A stretch of 64,000 bases of DNA from the NCBI GenBank assembly GCA_037074705.1, contig CM073594.1, forward strand, positions 64,228,509-64,292,508. Reading direction: 5' to 3'. The notes under the pieces were generated by a model. That model was not told where the DNA came from. It did not search any database and saw only the letters and a program-made list of their open reading frames with translations. Both the position numbers and the translations under genes were made by a program. This stretch comes from Zhengitettix transpicula (Eukaryota; Arthropoda; Insecta; Orthoptera; Tetrigidae). Positions 23,266 through 33,721 of the stretch are shown piece by piece; within the stretch, counting starts at the first letter, position 1; each line of letters opens with the position of its first letter.

Positions 23266-24212
23266 ATTGTAGATTAAGTAGAATAATAGTATGCGAATTG
23301 AGGTGATATTGTAATTATTTTTCGGTTTAGTTGAATATTACATCTTTTTCTGACAGTTCTGTTCTTTATTTTCAGACTCCTTTTGCTAGACATAGATTGA
23401 GATACCTGTTGTTTAGGTAGATGACAATCTCGGATCTGAACGGAAATATTCGAGAGTAGTTAAGTGGTTAGTGACAAGTCCTGGGTCCGGTTATCTACCC
23501 TCATCCGATAGTTTTTTATCAATATTTCAACCAGGTAAAGTCCATCCATACTTTTCCAGTATTTTCCTTTGAGGAAAGTCACAGGATGAGCATCTTCCAG
23601 GATTAAAACCTTCAACGGCCTGACTGCAAGGTAACGATGACTGTGAAAGCCGTCGACGTATTTATTTCCACCTGCACGTCCACCGGGGCTTAAAACTGAG
23701 CGACGTCATGTTATCTTGGCTGATGAATGTCCTTTATCTATTAACAATAAAGCCGTCGGTGATGTATCGTAATTGCAGCGCTTCCAATATAGCGTCTATG
23801 TGTAAATTTCAATGGCCGTTTGCGGCCGTCCTCGTGTTTCTGATGACGGCAGCGAAATATAGAGCTACTGGACGCTAATAAAGCACACACACACACACAT
23901 ACGCACGTATGCAGAGGCAGGTACAGTCAGCATTCGCCGAATTACCTGCCTGATAGATTACACCAAGGAGGCAATCAGTGGCGGGCCAAGGTGCTGGTTG
24001 AACAAAAAATATAAATAATATAATCCCGCTATCTAATAGCCATTTTATTTAATGTGCTGATTCAGCGTTGCCTCGATTCGCTCTGTTTTAGATAAAAGCA
24101 GTGGTTAGGGGAACATTTATTAGTTAACGTCATTTACGTTTAAATTACACACAAAAAAAGAACAAAAAAATACAGACGAAATAAATAATTGAAATAATTG
24201 AATAAAACCACT
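23266..24212. other. Unassigned stretch with an (AC)n run
   Basis: An (AC)n microsatellite lies at 23884-23899. No coding motif or RNA gene was recognised. Confidence 0.3.
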
Positions 24213-24250
24213 ACGTAACGTTTCAGAAACCTGCTGTCTTCAGGGGCGGG
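24213..24250 (-). ncRNA. Hammerhead-like motif, PLE terminus (site 4)
   Basis: On the minus strand CCTGAAGA is followed by a short stem (AGCA, GGT, TTCT) and GAAACGTTACG. CTGAAGA satisfies the conserved CTGANGA box. Only about 12 bases separate the two core boxes, so stem II is short and imperfect. Confidence 0.45.
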
Positions 24251-24494
24251 AAAAAAATTAATTAAGTTTAGCTGTACAATAAAAACCATCTTTAACAGTC
24301 ACAAAGTATATTTAAATATAATTATTTAATAAGAGTTTTGTAAGAGGCTACAATTGCTTTTCTGTAAAAATATTTGAAAATATAAAACAAGATTTGTGGC
24401 CATTAACAATGTCAACCAGGCCAAGTGCATAAAACTAATCAACTTTTTCGTTATTAATGACTTTTGTTTGTATATATAAAACATTTTATATTAT

Positions 24495-24670
24495 GACTGC
24501 CTGAGTCCCCGGAGTTTCACGGGGAGTCAAAATTAAAACATTCATAACCCCGGTTTTACTCCAAAAGTGGTTGTTTTCGGGTTATATCTTTGTAACATCT
24601 CTATCCACCACCACCCCTAAAGGTACTCCCACCCTCCCATTCATAATTCATCTATTACGATATTTAAATT
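24495..24670 (-). mobile_element. Decayed Helitron 3' end with part of a repeat unit
   Basis: Read on the minus strand, the segment contains the ~280-bp unit blocks, including the counterpart of GTTGTTTTCGGGTTATATCTTTG. It ends in CCCCGTGAAACTCCGGGG, a hairpin close to that of the complete Helitron at 50994 (GGGAAACTCC). The terminal CTAGT has decayed to GCAGT. Confidence 0.45.
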
Positions 24671-25699
24671 ACAATATTTCGGAGTGTATATATCTGGTTC
24701 GTCTTCAGGGGAATAGTGAGCGTCAGTTCAGAGTTACATTGGTAAGTGAGTCATCTCTGAGACGTAGACCTACTCCGTTCGGCCCTGCCATGTAGACTGA
24801 GAGGCTGTCAGCGGTCTTTCGGTATTCAAATTCTAAGTCCAAAACGAACTGGGATTTAAAAAATATTTTGCATTTGAAGATGAATCTCTGAAAGGCTAGC
24901 GAACAGTAAGGAGATTCTTAGATCGCCGTCATGGAGGAGTATTTGCGACCATTACTGATGTGACTGCACTTCTCAACCATCAGCACGCTTTGTGTCCACC
25001 TAACAACTCTTGTTAGAGAGAGAATTCCCGTGATATGAGTTAGCAGCTCGGCGTTCCCACTATATTTATTTGTGTGTGTCTGTGCGGATGTCCCATAATA
25101 TTATATATATTTTTTTCCCCGAGCCCGTTTCCATCTGCTCTGAAATTTACGACGGGCCAATCGTAAATAGTTTCTGGTCATTGTTGCAGGCCTGTCACAA
25201 GAGTAGAGCGCGCACGGGGCAGATTGACATTTCGCCAATATTGCCCTCCACCGAATGGGTGGGGTTGGCGGAGGAGGTGGACTGGAGATTTATGAAAAAT
25301 GGAGGCCAATGTGTAATATAACCGACGAGATACGGGAGGGGGGGGGAGAAACCGCCGCGTTGTGATTTATGGATATTAGGCAGATATCAAGTGACCGCAC
25401 GCAGGGAAGAAAGACCGACGCTTTTAATTGGCATTCTTGGTCGGATCTGACCCTATTAATTCTGGTCTTGGTTGGCACCCGATAATAAACCACCCCCATC
25501 CGACCCACCCCTACCAGAGTTAGCTGCGAGCTGACAAAAATAAAAAGGCACTTGGACGTGATCGTTGCTGCTGGAGCGACCACAGCTTAGATCCATCATG
25601 GATAGTCACCGAGCACGCGGTTCTCAGAAACATACTAGAGGTCAAACAAACCCACGAATGTCATGTGATTGAAGACCAACGAGTTTAAAATATTTTATT
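24671..25699. other. Unassigned stretch, no gene recognised
   Basis: A 97-codon minus-strand frame (25583-25290) and an 83-codon plus-strand frame (25070-25321) have no motif. A poly-G run lies at about 25339-25347. Confidence 0.2.
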
Positions 25700-25742
25700 T
25701 AACGACGTTTCAGTACGTTTGTCTACTTTTCATCGGGCGAGA
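25700..25742 (-). ncRNA. Hammerhead-like motif beside a GIY-YIG relic (site 5)
   Basis: On the minus strand: CCGATGA (one change from CTGATGA), then AGTAG-loop-GTACT as stem II, then GAAACGTCGTT. It abuts the PLE endonuclease relic at 25744, but in opposite orientation, so the two parts are joined by a rearrangement. Confidence 0.45.
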
Positions 25743-25743
25743 A

Positions 25744-25960
25744 AATGTTACATTGGGCAAACTAAATGTACTCTTGAATATAGAAAGAAAGAACATATAA
25801 ACATTTAAATCATTTTTCATTTCGGTAAAAATTCTATTGTGACACATTAAACATTAATTCATGAAATACGATATAAAAAACTTCAAAGAAGTGGGATTAG
25901 AAGCCGTGACCACGCCCTTTTACGCGTTGCTCTAGCATCTGAACTCGTCGACTCATACAA
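25744..25960 (+). pseudogene. Penelope-like element GIY-YIG endonuclease relic 2
   Basis: Translation from about 25747 gives KCYIGQTKCTLEYRKKEHI, matching the YIGQTKR.L..R..EH core of the GIY-YIG endonuclease of Penelope-like elements. The first half of the domain (the GIY/VYK strand) is missing, cut off by the inverted terminus at 25700-25742. Stops follow soon after. A second readable part (about 25855-25940) may be the C-terminal tail. With no reverse transcriptase and half the nuclease gone, it is a dead 5'-truncated copy. Confidence 0.65.
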
Positions 25961-26200
25961 TTAATATATTTTTTTAAAAAAATCTTGAATTCATAGTTTA
26001 CGTTCCGAATAGTACCCTTGGCTGTCCATAGTTAGCTATTAGTGAAACATTCAACATTCTGATAGCATTAGGAGGTGGTTTCGATATCTCAGACGAATGA
26101 AGCACCGTTGCAACGGCGCCATTCTGTCTAGGGCGATCATTTCACGTCGTTGTTCACGTTATCGCGTTTTTCTTTCGGAGAAGAAGAAAAATATAGTATA

Positions 26201-27334
26201 TACCACTGTGATCGAAAAGTAGGGTCAAATTGTCATTTAAAACTCCCGGGCAGGTAAATTTACTTTTCTAGGTTGGTAGGACTGTCTATAATATTTGCCA
26301 AGCGTCTGTTTGCGGAAGGCCTTTGGTGATCAAACTATGGCGCAAAAAAACGTTTATAAGTGGTACAACGAGTTCAAAGAGGGCCGAGAACGCATCGAAG
26401 ACGAACCGCGCTCTGGACGACCATCAACGTCTACCGACGAGGGCCACGTCCAAAATATCAAAGATTTCGTGCTTGAAAATCGTCGATCGACAATTAGAGA
26501 TCTCGCTGATAGCGTTGGAATATCATTTTGATCAGCCCAAACCATTTTGAAGAATGTTTTGTGTCTCAAACGCCTCAAGTCTCGATTGGTGCCAAAATCG
26601 CTCAATTTTATGGAAAAAAAGCGTCGCGTTGATGTGTGTGAAACTTTGCTGTCTGACTATCAGGACCACTTGAAATGCATCATTACTGGAGACGGGACTT
26701 GGATTTACGCATACGACCCTGAAACCACCGACGAATCCAGCGAATATCGTGTAAAGGGTGAAGCAAGACCGAAAAGACCAACGCAAAGTCGATCGAAAAT
26801 CAAGGTCATGTTGACAGTTTTCTTTGATTATCGTGGTGTGGTTCACTATGAATTCCTTCCGCCGGTCCAAACTGTCAATAAAGAATATTATTTAAGCGTT
26901 ATGAGTCGTTTGCGTGAAGCTATTCGTCTGAAACGGCCGGAATCTTGGTTCCTTCATCACGATAATGCACCATGTCATACTGCATTGGTTCTTCGTGACT
27001 TTTTTTTCTAATAACTCGACTCATATCGTTCCGCAACCACCGTATTCGCCTGATTTGGCTCCGTGCGACTTCTGGTAATTCACAAAGTCAAAAGGCCAAT
27101 GCGGGGACGCCGTTGTGACACGATTGAGGAGATTAAAACTGAATCGAAGAAGGTCTTGAAGGCTATACCGGAAAAAGACTATTCCGAATGTTTCGAGGAC
27201 TGTAAAAAGCGTTGGAAAAAGTGCGTTTTATTGGACGGGGACTACTTTGAAGGGGATGAAATTGATTTGGAAAAAATAAATAAAAAATTTATATTTTATA
27301 AATAAATTCACCTTACTCACTGTTCACAGCGGTA
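26201..27334 (+). mobile_element. Mariner-like DNA transposon, copy 1 (internally deleted)
   Basis: The ends are inverted repeats: TACCACTGTGATCGAAAAGT at 26201-26220 and, in reverse complement, TACCGCTGTGAACAGTGAGT from 27334. Both sides are flanked by TA (26199-26200 and 27335-27336), the target duplicated by Tc1/mariner elements. At 1134 bases it is about 160 shorter than copy 2. The missing stretch lies in the 5' leader and the transposase start, between CTGTTTG (about 26303-26309) and GAAGGCC (about 26316-26322). It can be explained by deletions between short direct repeats still present in copy 2. The element is non-autonomous. Confidence 0.9.
26316..27305 (+). pseudogene. Mariner transposase pseudogene, copy 1
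   Basis: The encoded protein would be a DD34D transposase that cuts and pastes the element in the nucleus. Readable in order: an N-terminal helix-turn-helix part (VYKWYNEFKEGRERIEDEPR, SGRPSTSTDE), the linker ISF, then the catalytic region with GDGTW (first Asp), HHDNAPCH (second Asp) and SPDLAPCDFW (third Asp). Breaks: the start codon and first ~35 codons are deleted; a TGA at 26529-26531 replaces Gly after GISF; five codons are lost before SWFLHH (near 26940); a one-base insertion in the T-run at about 27003-27009 shifts the frame; a TAA follows CDFW at about 27076. The catalytic aspartates remain, but the first motif is GDGTW instead of the usual GDETW. No functional protein can be made. 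Confidence 0.9.
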
Positions 27335-27336
27335 TA

Positions 27337-28189
27337 ATCATGGCGAATATAAAAACCACAGAAAAATAAAATTTAGGCATTTATTAACGTGTTGATAGGA
27401 GATATCGTCTATAAATACATACATATTAATCTGTACAGAAAATGTGAGTGGAAGATAATTTCGTGATTTAACGCGTTTTCTTTTTAATCTACATAGATAT
27501 ATTTATATATTTCTTAATATTCAGTAAGGGAGGAACTCCTACGTGACTAGGGACTATAAATCCCGACAAGGGAGAGAAGTTCTTGTGGAACAGGAAACAA
27601 TAACTTGAGAGGAAGAGAAAAGTAAGGCGGTGGTCTTGCAGCTTTCCTGAATCCCTTCCACCAAACATTTTTGCAGAATTTTGCTAGCTATAAATTGATG
27701 TGTTTTGCGGAAAGAAGTCCTTGCGAGTCACTCCCCTTTGTTTTTCCCTTGCAACAATAAAATATATATCGTATAACCGTACCTGATATTCGTAAAGAAG
27801 TTCTGACGGCGATAAAAAATATGGCCGTTAGCAAATTTATTTATATGCATCGTAAATAGGAAGTTGTTTAAACCACAAAGTTGTATCGTACCCGATAATT
27901 CATAAAGATGATCTCTCTTAACAAACTGGTTGACAAATTTTCTGATCATGCCATCCTTTGATTTGACCTGACTATTTTATGCAAAATATACAGTTTTCTT
28001 GTAAATTCTACTAAATACCTAATTGTTATTTTCAGTGCAGAATTACAGAAATCAAAAATTACTAATTACTCATTAATTGATTTTTTCAGAAACATCATTT
28101 TTTTTATCAAGGTTTTCACTTATGTAATTAATTTTTAGTCCCACTTATGCGTAAATCTGTTTATTAGTTTACTTATATACGCTTATAGT
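27337..28189. other. Unassigned AT-rich stretch
   Basis: No coding motif, RNA gene or clear repeat. AT content rises toward the foldback element that follows. Confidence 0.3.
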
Positions 28190-29440
28190 ATTTACTTATC
28201 TATTGAATTCACAATTTGCGTTTTTCTTACACTTCTATCCCTTTATTTCTAAATTTATTCAATTATCCATTTTTTAGGGTGGCAATTCCTTATTTCCAAA
28301 TTTTTCCTTGACTAATTTTCCTATTTGTGAATTTTTCTTGTAACTGAATTTTCCTATTTCAGTATTTTCCTATTTCAGTATTTTCCTACTTATATATTTT
28401 GCATACTTTTCTCATCCACTAATTATTTTTATCAATTATAAATATATTTTTGAGCCTGACAGATAATTGTAATAATTTAAAAAATCAAATCTAAATAATT
28501 TTTTAACTTATTTATTTATATTATATTAATAGAAATTAAATAATTTAGAGAAATTAAGTATATTCGTAATGAAACCAAAAAGACATTATATAATTTTATT
28601 AATTGACACCTAATCAAGTCGCGAATACTGGGATAAATCGTTGTTTTGTGTTTGTAACAAAATTATATTTTATAATATAAGAAGTCACACAAATATAATT
28701 TATTTTTCTTGATAATTTATTTACCTTTATTTTCTCATTATATTATTTCTTATTATTCTATTTTCTTATTTCAATAAATAATTTTTTTACTTACATTTTC
28801 TCATTATTTGGTTTATTATCGTTCTATTTTCTAATTTCAGTAAATAATTTATTTACATATATTTTCTCATTATTTTATTTCTTATTATTCTATTTTCTTA
28901 TTTACTGAAAATAATTTATTTCCTTACATTTTCTCATTATTTGATTTATTATTCTATTTTCTTATTTCAGTAAATCAAATAATGAGAAAATATAAGTAAA
29001 TAATTTATGTAACAAACACAAAACATAACGATTCACCCCATTCTTCGCGATATCAGATGTTAATTAATAAAATTACGAAATATCATTATGGGTTCATTAA
29101 GAATATACTTAATTTCTTTGAATTATTTAATTGCTATTAAATATACGAATAACTAAATTTTTAAAAAATATTTAGATATGGTTTTTAAATTATTACAATT
29201 ATCTGTCAGGCTCAAAAATATATTGTTAATTGTAAGAATAATTAATGGACAAGAAAAATATTCAAAATGGAATATAAGTAGGAAAATTCCGTTATACTAA
29301 AAATTTACAAATAGGAAAACTAGCGAAAGAAAAAGTTTGAAAATAAAATAAATTCCATTCTAAACAAATGGATAATTGAATAAATTATAAGCAGATAAAA
29401 GTGTAATAAAAACGGAAATTATGAATTCCATAAATACTTT
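28190..29440. mobile_element. Long foldback (palindromic) element
   Basis: The two halves are inverted copies. For example 28445-28478 is an exact reverse complement of 29187-29220 (34 bases, including GAGCCTGACAGATAATTG). 28252-28272 pairs with 29366-29386 (AATTTATTCAATTATCCATT). 28619-28660 (GCGAATACTGGGATAAATCG, TTGTGTTTGTAACA) pairs with 29008-29049. All of these place the dyad centre near 28820-28835. Arms are about 450-530 bases and imperfect. No coding capacity. Such structure is known for Foldback-type DNA elements, which also hold tandem repeats in the arms; an inverted pair of another repeat is the alternative. No target duplication was identified. Confidence 0.65.
28715..28980. repeat. 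Tandem ~65-70-bp repeats in the loop of the foldback element
   Basis: TTTTCTCATTAT, then TATTNTTATTCTATTTTCT, then TATTTCAGTAAATAATTTA recurs about four times. The last unit (TTTCTCATTATTTGATTTA) forms a local hairpin with TAAATCAAATAATGAGAAAA at 28971-28990. Confidence 0.7.
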
Positions 29441-30954
29441 TCTTAGTCATTTTCATAATACCATATTTTCTCAATTATTATTATTTTAATTATAAATTTA
29501 CTTTATTTTCCCATTTTCACATTTCTGGATTTAATATTTGCTTACTGACGTTTATCTCATTTACGAATTACGTAATTTATGTATTTTTTATTAATTCACA
29601 TTTATGAATTAATTCATATTTGTATAATAATTTTGTGTGAATCATAATTTAATTCTTAATTGATTAAATATTGCATTAACATATTGTTTTTATTTATTTA
29701 ATCTATGTATTTATTATTTACGTTCAATTTCCATATTTCTATGTTCTCTTGGAATACGATGATTTGTTCACCGTTGAAACGTCTTTGTTTTAACAGATGA
29801 TTAAATCCGGATCGGAAAACCACCGGAGACTTCGTTTCATTTCTGACATTTACAGACTGGGAAGTCCCACGCTCTCTAATAAGCAAGAATGTTTCTCAGG
29901 ACTGTTTTTAACCCCGCAATCGTGATTCAGTTACTCGCTCGCCATTTTGACGTCAACCATTTTATAGTCGACAGGTTTCCATGATTTCTCCTACACTTTG
30001 TTGGGCTTACAACTGTATATATTCCTTTCTCAACTATCCGAGCTTCTAACTCTCAAAAATGAAAGGGACAGGCCTATGTTCTCTGAGTTCTCAACCCACG
30101 TCACTTTACGTCGAATAATCAATTCCTTGTGGATCCACGCGGATTGGACGGAGGAGAGGTTATGGCGAAACTCAAATCGCAAGATAACCGAATTGGCAGT
30201 AAAGTGGATCCACCAGACAAGCTTGTAAATAAGTTCTTCAGAGACGAAGTTGTGGGAAAGGGAGGGGGAGGCGAAAAGCTGTTCTGCTTTTGTTTTGTTT
30301 TACGATTCCGAGGACGTGAAGAAACAAGCTAGAAACGGTCCGGCGTCGGCCATGGCCGGTCACGTGACGGCGACCAACATCACATCACAGCTGCTCTTGA
30401 CGAAAAGTTACTAATAAAAAAAAAGTGGTGAGAAGGTTGGGGAGGGGGGGTGAAAAGAAAGAAAAACTTTTCCGGCAACAGCGAGACGAGAGAGAGAGAG
30501 AGAGAACTCAGTGGATGATTTATGGTGGGCATTCAAGAACACACCTTCCTTACTCGTGGAAAATCGTCTCAGCTCGAGGGGCCCCTTATAAAAAAAAATA
30601 TATTAAACGCTTCACATCACCGATGATGGTGGAAATAAACTCCGTGGCATTGCAGAGAATTCGGAATTAGACTTTGCGCGGCTTTTATTCAAACCCTCAA
30701 CCACTTAAATTCGGAGTAACTACACACAACACCTTCCTTCTTCTAGAGGTCTCCTCGACGTCCCCCATTAATTTTTCTACCTGATTTCTAATAACCAATC
30801 ATGTCGCGTCAAGTTCGTAATGCAAGCGAATCAATTACGAGGAGATTTTGCTCCTCCTATTATCATAAATATATTTTTTCTGAGAACGTCTTAAGTCCCT
30901 ACGGCATCCCGTGTTTTAATCCAAAAGGCAAAATAAATTATTTGTATTCAGTGT
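29441..30954. other. Unassigned stretch with a (GA)n run
   Basis: (GA)n microsatellite at about 30488-30504. GTCACGTGAC palindrome at 30359-30368, the same motif as at 557-566. Short overlapping frames around 29998-30670 lack motifs. Confidence 0.3.
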
Positions 30955-31085
30955 GAACAAGAGATAATTCTTTTTCGAGGCGAGGCATTTTTATCTATAC
31001 TTAACCGGTAATTAAATTAACAGTCGTTCGGAAAGCAAATGTGCGGCATTTTTTTAATTTTTGACTAGGGGAACCGTTTATATAT
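30955..31085 (+). repeat. Single copy of the ~130-bp GACTGAGGGAGTCGT-family unit
   Basis: AGAGATAATTCTTTTTCGAGGCGAGGCATTTTTATCT (similar to 22808-22845), then GTAATTAAATTAACAGTCGTT, then GACTAGGGGAACCGTTTATA at the end. Diverged from the three units at 22640-23265. Confidence 0.5.
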
Positions 31086-31130
31086 TTTAATGAATCAGTT
31101 GTAGTTTGGAAGGACAAATAATTACAAGGT

Positions 31131-31579
31131 TTGGCAGAGGAACTCTTATTTCAAAGTCGAACCGAAAGGAAAGGGATAACTTCCTGTTCGGGATTTTCCT
31201 CATTCCTGCTCTTGGGCAGGGATCTCAAAATAACCGTGACACCTTTTCGGGATTTGAGGGGTGTATATTCCACTGACGAATATCCTATTGGACCAGTCAG
31301 GCAGGTGCCCTTCAAATTCGGCCTAGGCATGGAGTTTGGTATGCTGCGATCCACAGCAGACAAATATCGCGTTAATGGAAGGGCGTGGGACAAGGACCAC
31401 TGATGCTGGCTTCTCTAGGATTTCCCCTGCATCATCCTTAAAACAGACCCCGGGGACCCCAGTAAATCTTGTTCTACCTTCTTATTCCCCCCTTTTCCAT
31501 CCCTTCCTATGCTATTAAAGGGGAGTAACCATAAAAGCGGATAACCCTCATGTAGCCTGTAACACTAATTAAATAAAAC
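31131..31579 (+). repeat. Dispersed retroelement 3'-end-like repeat, copy 3 (longest)
   Basis: From 31380 this matches the copy at 1-197: GTGGGACAAG, GGCTTCTCTAGG, GTTCTACCTTCTTATTCCCC, GCTATTAAAGGGGAGT and CCTCATGTAGCCTGTAACACT. The portion 31131-31380 has no counterpart in the other copies visible here but runs on without a boundary, so the element may extend further left. Frames of 80-90 codons overlap on both strands there without a motif. The tail was used as the target of the LINE insertion at 31580, which duplicated its last 53 bases. Confidence 0.6.
31527..31579 (+). repeat. 53-bp target-site duplication, left copy
   Basis: Identical to 32299-32351 at 51 of 53 positions (differences at the 7th and 30th base). 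The sequence belongs to the host repeat (GCGGATAACCCTCATGTAG and ACACTAATTAAATAAAAC), and only the left copy continues into that repeat upstream. Confidence 0.8.
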
Positions 31580-32298
31580 ATACAAGTCATCACAAATAAT
31601 GGCACATGCTGATTACGTGGTAATAATATCAAGAACAACTGAAGCAGCAGAGGAGGCATATAAAGAAATAAAGAAACATGCCAAAACGATTGGTCTAGAA
31701 ATAAACTTTAAAAAAATGATGATTCAGTCGCGCAGGTAAATTGGGAAAAAAGGATGGATGGACATAGATGGAGATGAGATAGAAATAAGCGATTATTTTA
31801 CATATCTGGGATCCAAATTCCACAAAGATGGAGATGAACGGCATGAAATCAGGAGAAGAACGAACTTAGCAAATAAATCGTATTTCTCAGTACTATCAGC
31901 TTTCAAACTAAGAACAACACATAGAATAACAAAAATGACGATATATAAAACCATGAACTGAGAGCTGGACACTAAACAAGAAAGAGAAGATAGCGATTAA
32001 CATCTTTGAAACAAAGATCCTAAGAAGAATTTGGGGCCCAAAAAATGAAAATGGCATATGGATACACAGATATAATAAGGAACCCAGCATCGCAACAGAT
32101 TAGATTAAAGAGAATGGAATGGATAGGACACGTACAACGCATGGGAAAGGAAAGGATGCCTTTCAAGGTATTATACAAAGATATGGAAGGTAAAGGAAAG
32201 GCAGGAAAATCAAGGAACAGATGGATAGACGAAGTAGAGAAGAACATAAAAAGGATGACGCATTTGAGGAACTGGAGGAACCATAGAAGAAGAAGAAG
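31580..32298 (+). pseudogene. 5'-truncated LINE: reverse transcriptase C-terminal fragment
   Basis: The frame from 31581 begins just upstream of the RT active-site motif: QIMAHADYVVIISR, where a working enzyme has YADD; both the Y and the second D are changed, so it is catalytically dead. It continues with GLEINFKK, a TAA at 31737-31739, then DYFTYLGSKF (the FTYLGS motif typical of the RT thumb side in RTE/CR1-like LINEs). A frameshifted part follows (TWTLNKK..ILRRIWGP at about 31966-32037), and in another phase RMEWIGHVQRMGKERMP and RNRWIDEVEKN (32112-32250). At least two frame changes and one deletion (after YKTM) are needed to read it through. It ends in a GAAGAAGAAGAA tail. The ends are set by a 53-bp target duplication, so this is a complete but 5'-truncated insertion of about 719 bases. 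Confidence 0.9.
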
Positions 32299-32351
32299 AA
32301 CCATCAAAGCGGATAACCCTCATGTAGACTGTAACACTAATTAAATAAAAC
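32299..32351 (+). repeat. 53-bp target-site duplication, right copy
   Basis: Follows the GAA-rich LINE tail directly and repeats the left copy. Sequence to the left of it is LINE, not host repeat, as expected for an insertion duplication. Confidence 0.8.
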
Positions 32352-32451
32352 TCTTATTTCTCAAACAGGGGTGACATCATACAACAGACTTGGCGATCTG
32401 GTTTTTTTCTTTTGCGGTTGTGTGTCGTTCTTACGGCTCTTGCGTTTCTTA

Positions 32452-32497
32452 CATCACCTGACGAAAGCAACAATAATTGTAGAAATGTTGTTGTGTG
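32452..32497 (+). ncRNA. Hammerhead-ribozyme-like motif, PLE terminus (site 6)
   Basis: CAC, CTGACGA (32458-32464), a 17-base stem-loop with CAA against TTG, then GAAATGTTGTTGTG. CAC before the core and GTG after the TGTT turn can pair as stem I, with a two-base-pair stem III (AT against GT, with a U-G pair). This matches site 8 at 46198 almost base for base in the first 16 positions. It fits the type I hammerhead layout reported for PLE termini. Confidence 0.6.
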
Positions 32498-33676
32498 CTG
32501 CTTTTAGCGTTTATTTTCCTGTTTTACTTGGCTACATTTCTATCTAATTAACATGTGACATTTTTGGTCTAATATCTTTCATTCAAGTGTAAAAAATTAT
32601 TTTTGTGGGCTGGGTTTTTACATTAAATCAAAAATTATTGACCATTAAAGAAATTTTTATATAAGTTTATTACAGTTAAGCATGAATAACTCTTATCTCA
32701 GGCACCTGTGGTTTTTACATAGAAGAGATCTGCTGCCCGTACCAAATACGTACTGCTATTCTGTGTTGTGTTGCTTGCTGTAGCTCTCGTACCGACATCT
32801 CCGTATCTCACAGCCGGCAGAACGGATTAAGTGCAGTGATGACTTTAGTCAGGACCATTGCAAGGCGTCGACTCAGGGGTTGACCACTGGCTAAGGCGTC
32901 GGCCTCCGGGATTGATTGCTGGCAAGCCGTCGTACTAAATTGTGTGGCTTCGATGAACTCTTCACTAACAAATCGTGGCCTCTTTCTCACGACGATTCTG
33001 CCTCGGACTATATCAGAGACAACAACTTGGAAAAGTTTACAGCAGAACTCATGAGATTTGTAGATCGGTGACACTTAAAACGTATACACGTAACGCAATA
33101 CGGAGCCTCTCATAATCACATCCACCAGCTGCGGTGAGCGCAGAACAACTGTCCAGTTTCAAAAGCTTATCTCCGTTCCCTCCATTATAGCCTCCCATTC
33201 TTTTACTTTTTTTCATTATTAAAAAACTTCGTCGAAATGTCAGTTTCACTGATTCTTCCATTGTTACAAGAGTTATAGCACGCAGCTGCAGTTCCGTAGT
33301 CAACAATGGCCAACTATTCTGTCATGTTGAGGCCAACAATCGAGACAGGACACGAAAATTACTTGGATGAAAATATTTATCTCCTCCAACCCCACGCACC
33401 GAATTCTCCAAACCACAGAAAACAACACTTCCGAGACAAAGCAAAACTAAACCAAAATACACGCGTTACACTAGCCTCAGTTTATCCACATCTTATGTTT
33501 GACCTACAGGCAAGTCGATACCGTTAGTAATCTAGGTCAAAGATTTTTAATTTCTGATGTTAAATATATAATAATTCACACATAGTGAAATCTACAGGAG
33601 TTTAATAATCAGACGTTGTCACCGGCCAGGGTAAACGTTCCATAATTCACGGCTCACGATTTTTAGTGATTTTTAA
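32498..33676. other. Region between two hammerhead-like motifs, no gene recognised
   Basis: The AT-rich start resembles the sequence that follows the other PLE-type motifs (TTTATTT..CTGTTTTACTTGGCTA..). Frames on the minus strand (33074-32808 and 33306-33049, 85-88 codons) show no motif. Confidence 0.25.
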
Positions 33677-33721
33677 ACACCTGACTAAAGGAACAAAGTT
33701 TCCAGAAAAGTTGTCTGGTAT
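33677..33721 (+). ncRNA. Hammerhead-like motif, PLE terminus (site 7)
   Basis: CACCTGACTA (33678-33687), a clear stem (GGAA, CAAAGT, TTCC), then GAAAAGTTGTCTGGTA. The conserved G of CTGANGA is T here and GAAAC reads GAAAA, so the core is damaged. The context (TGTCTGGTATTTAT then TTTTGTCTGTTATT) matches the other PLE termini. Confidence 0.5.
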
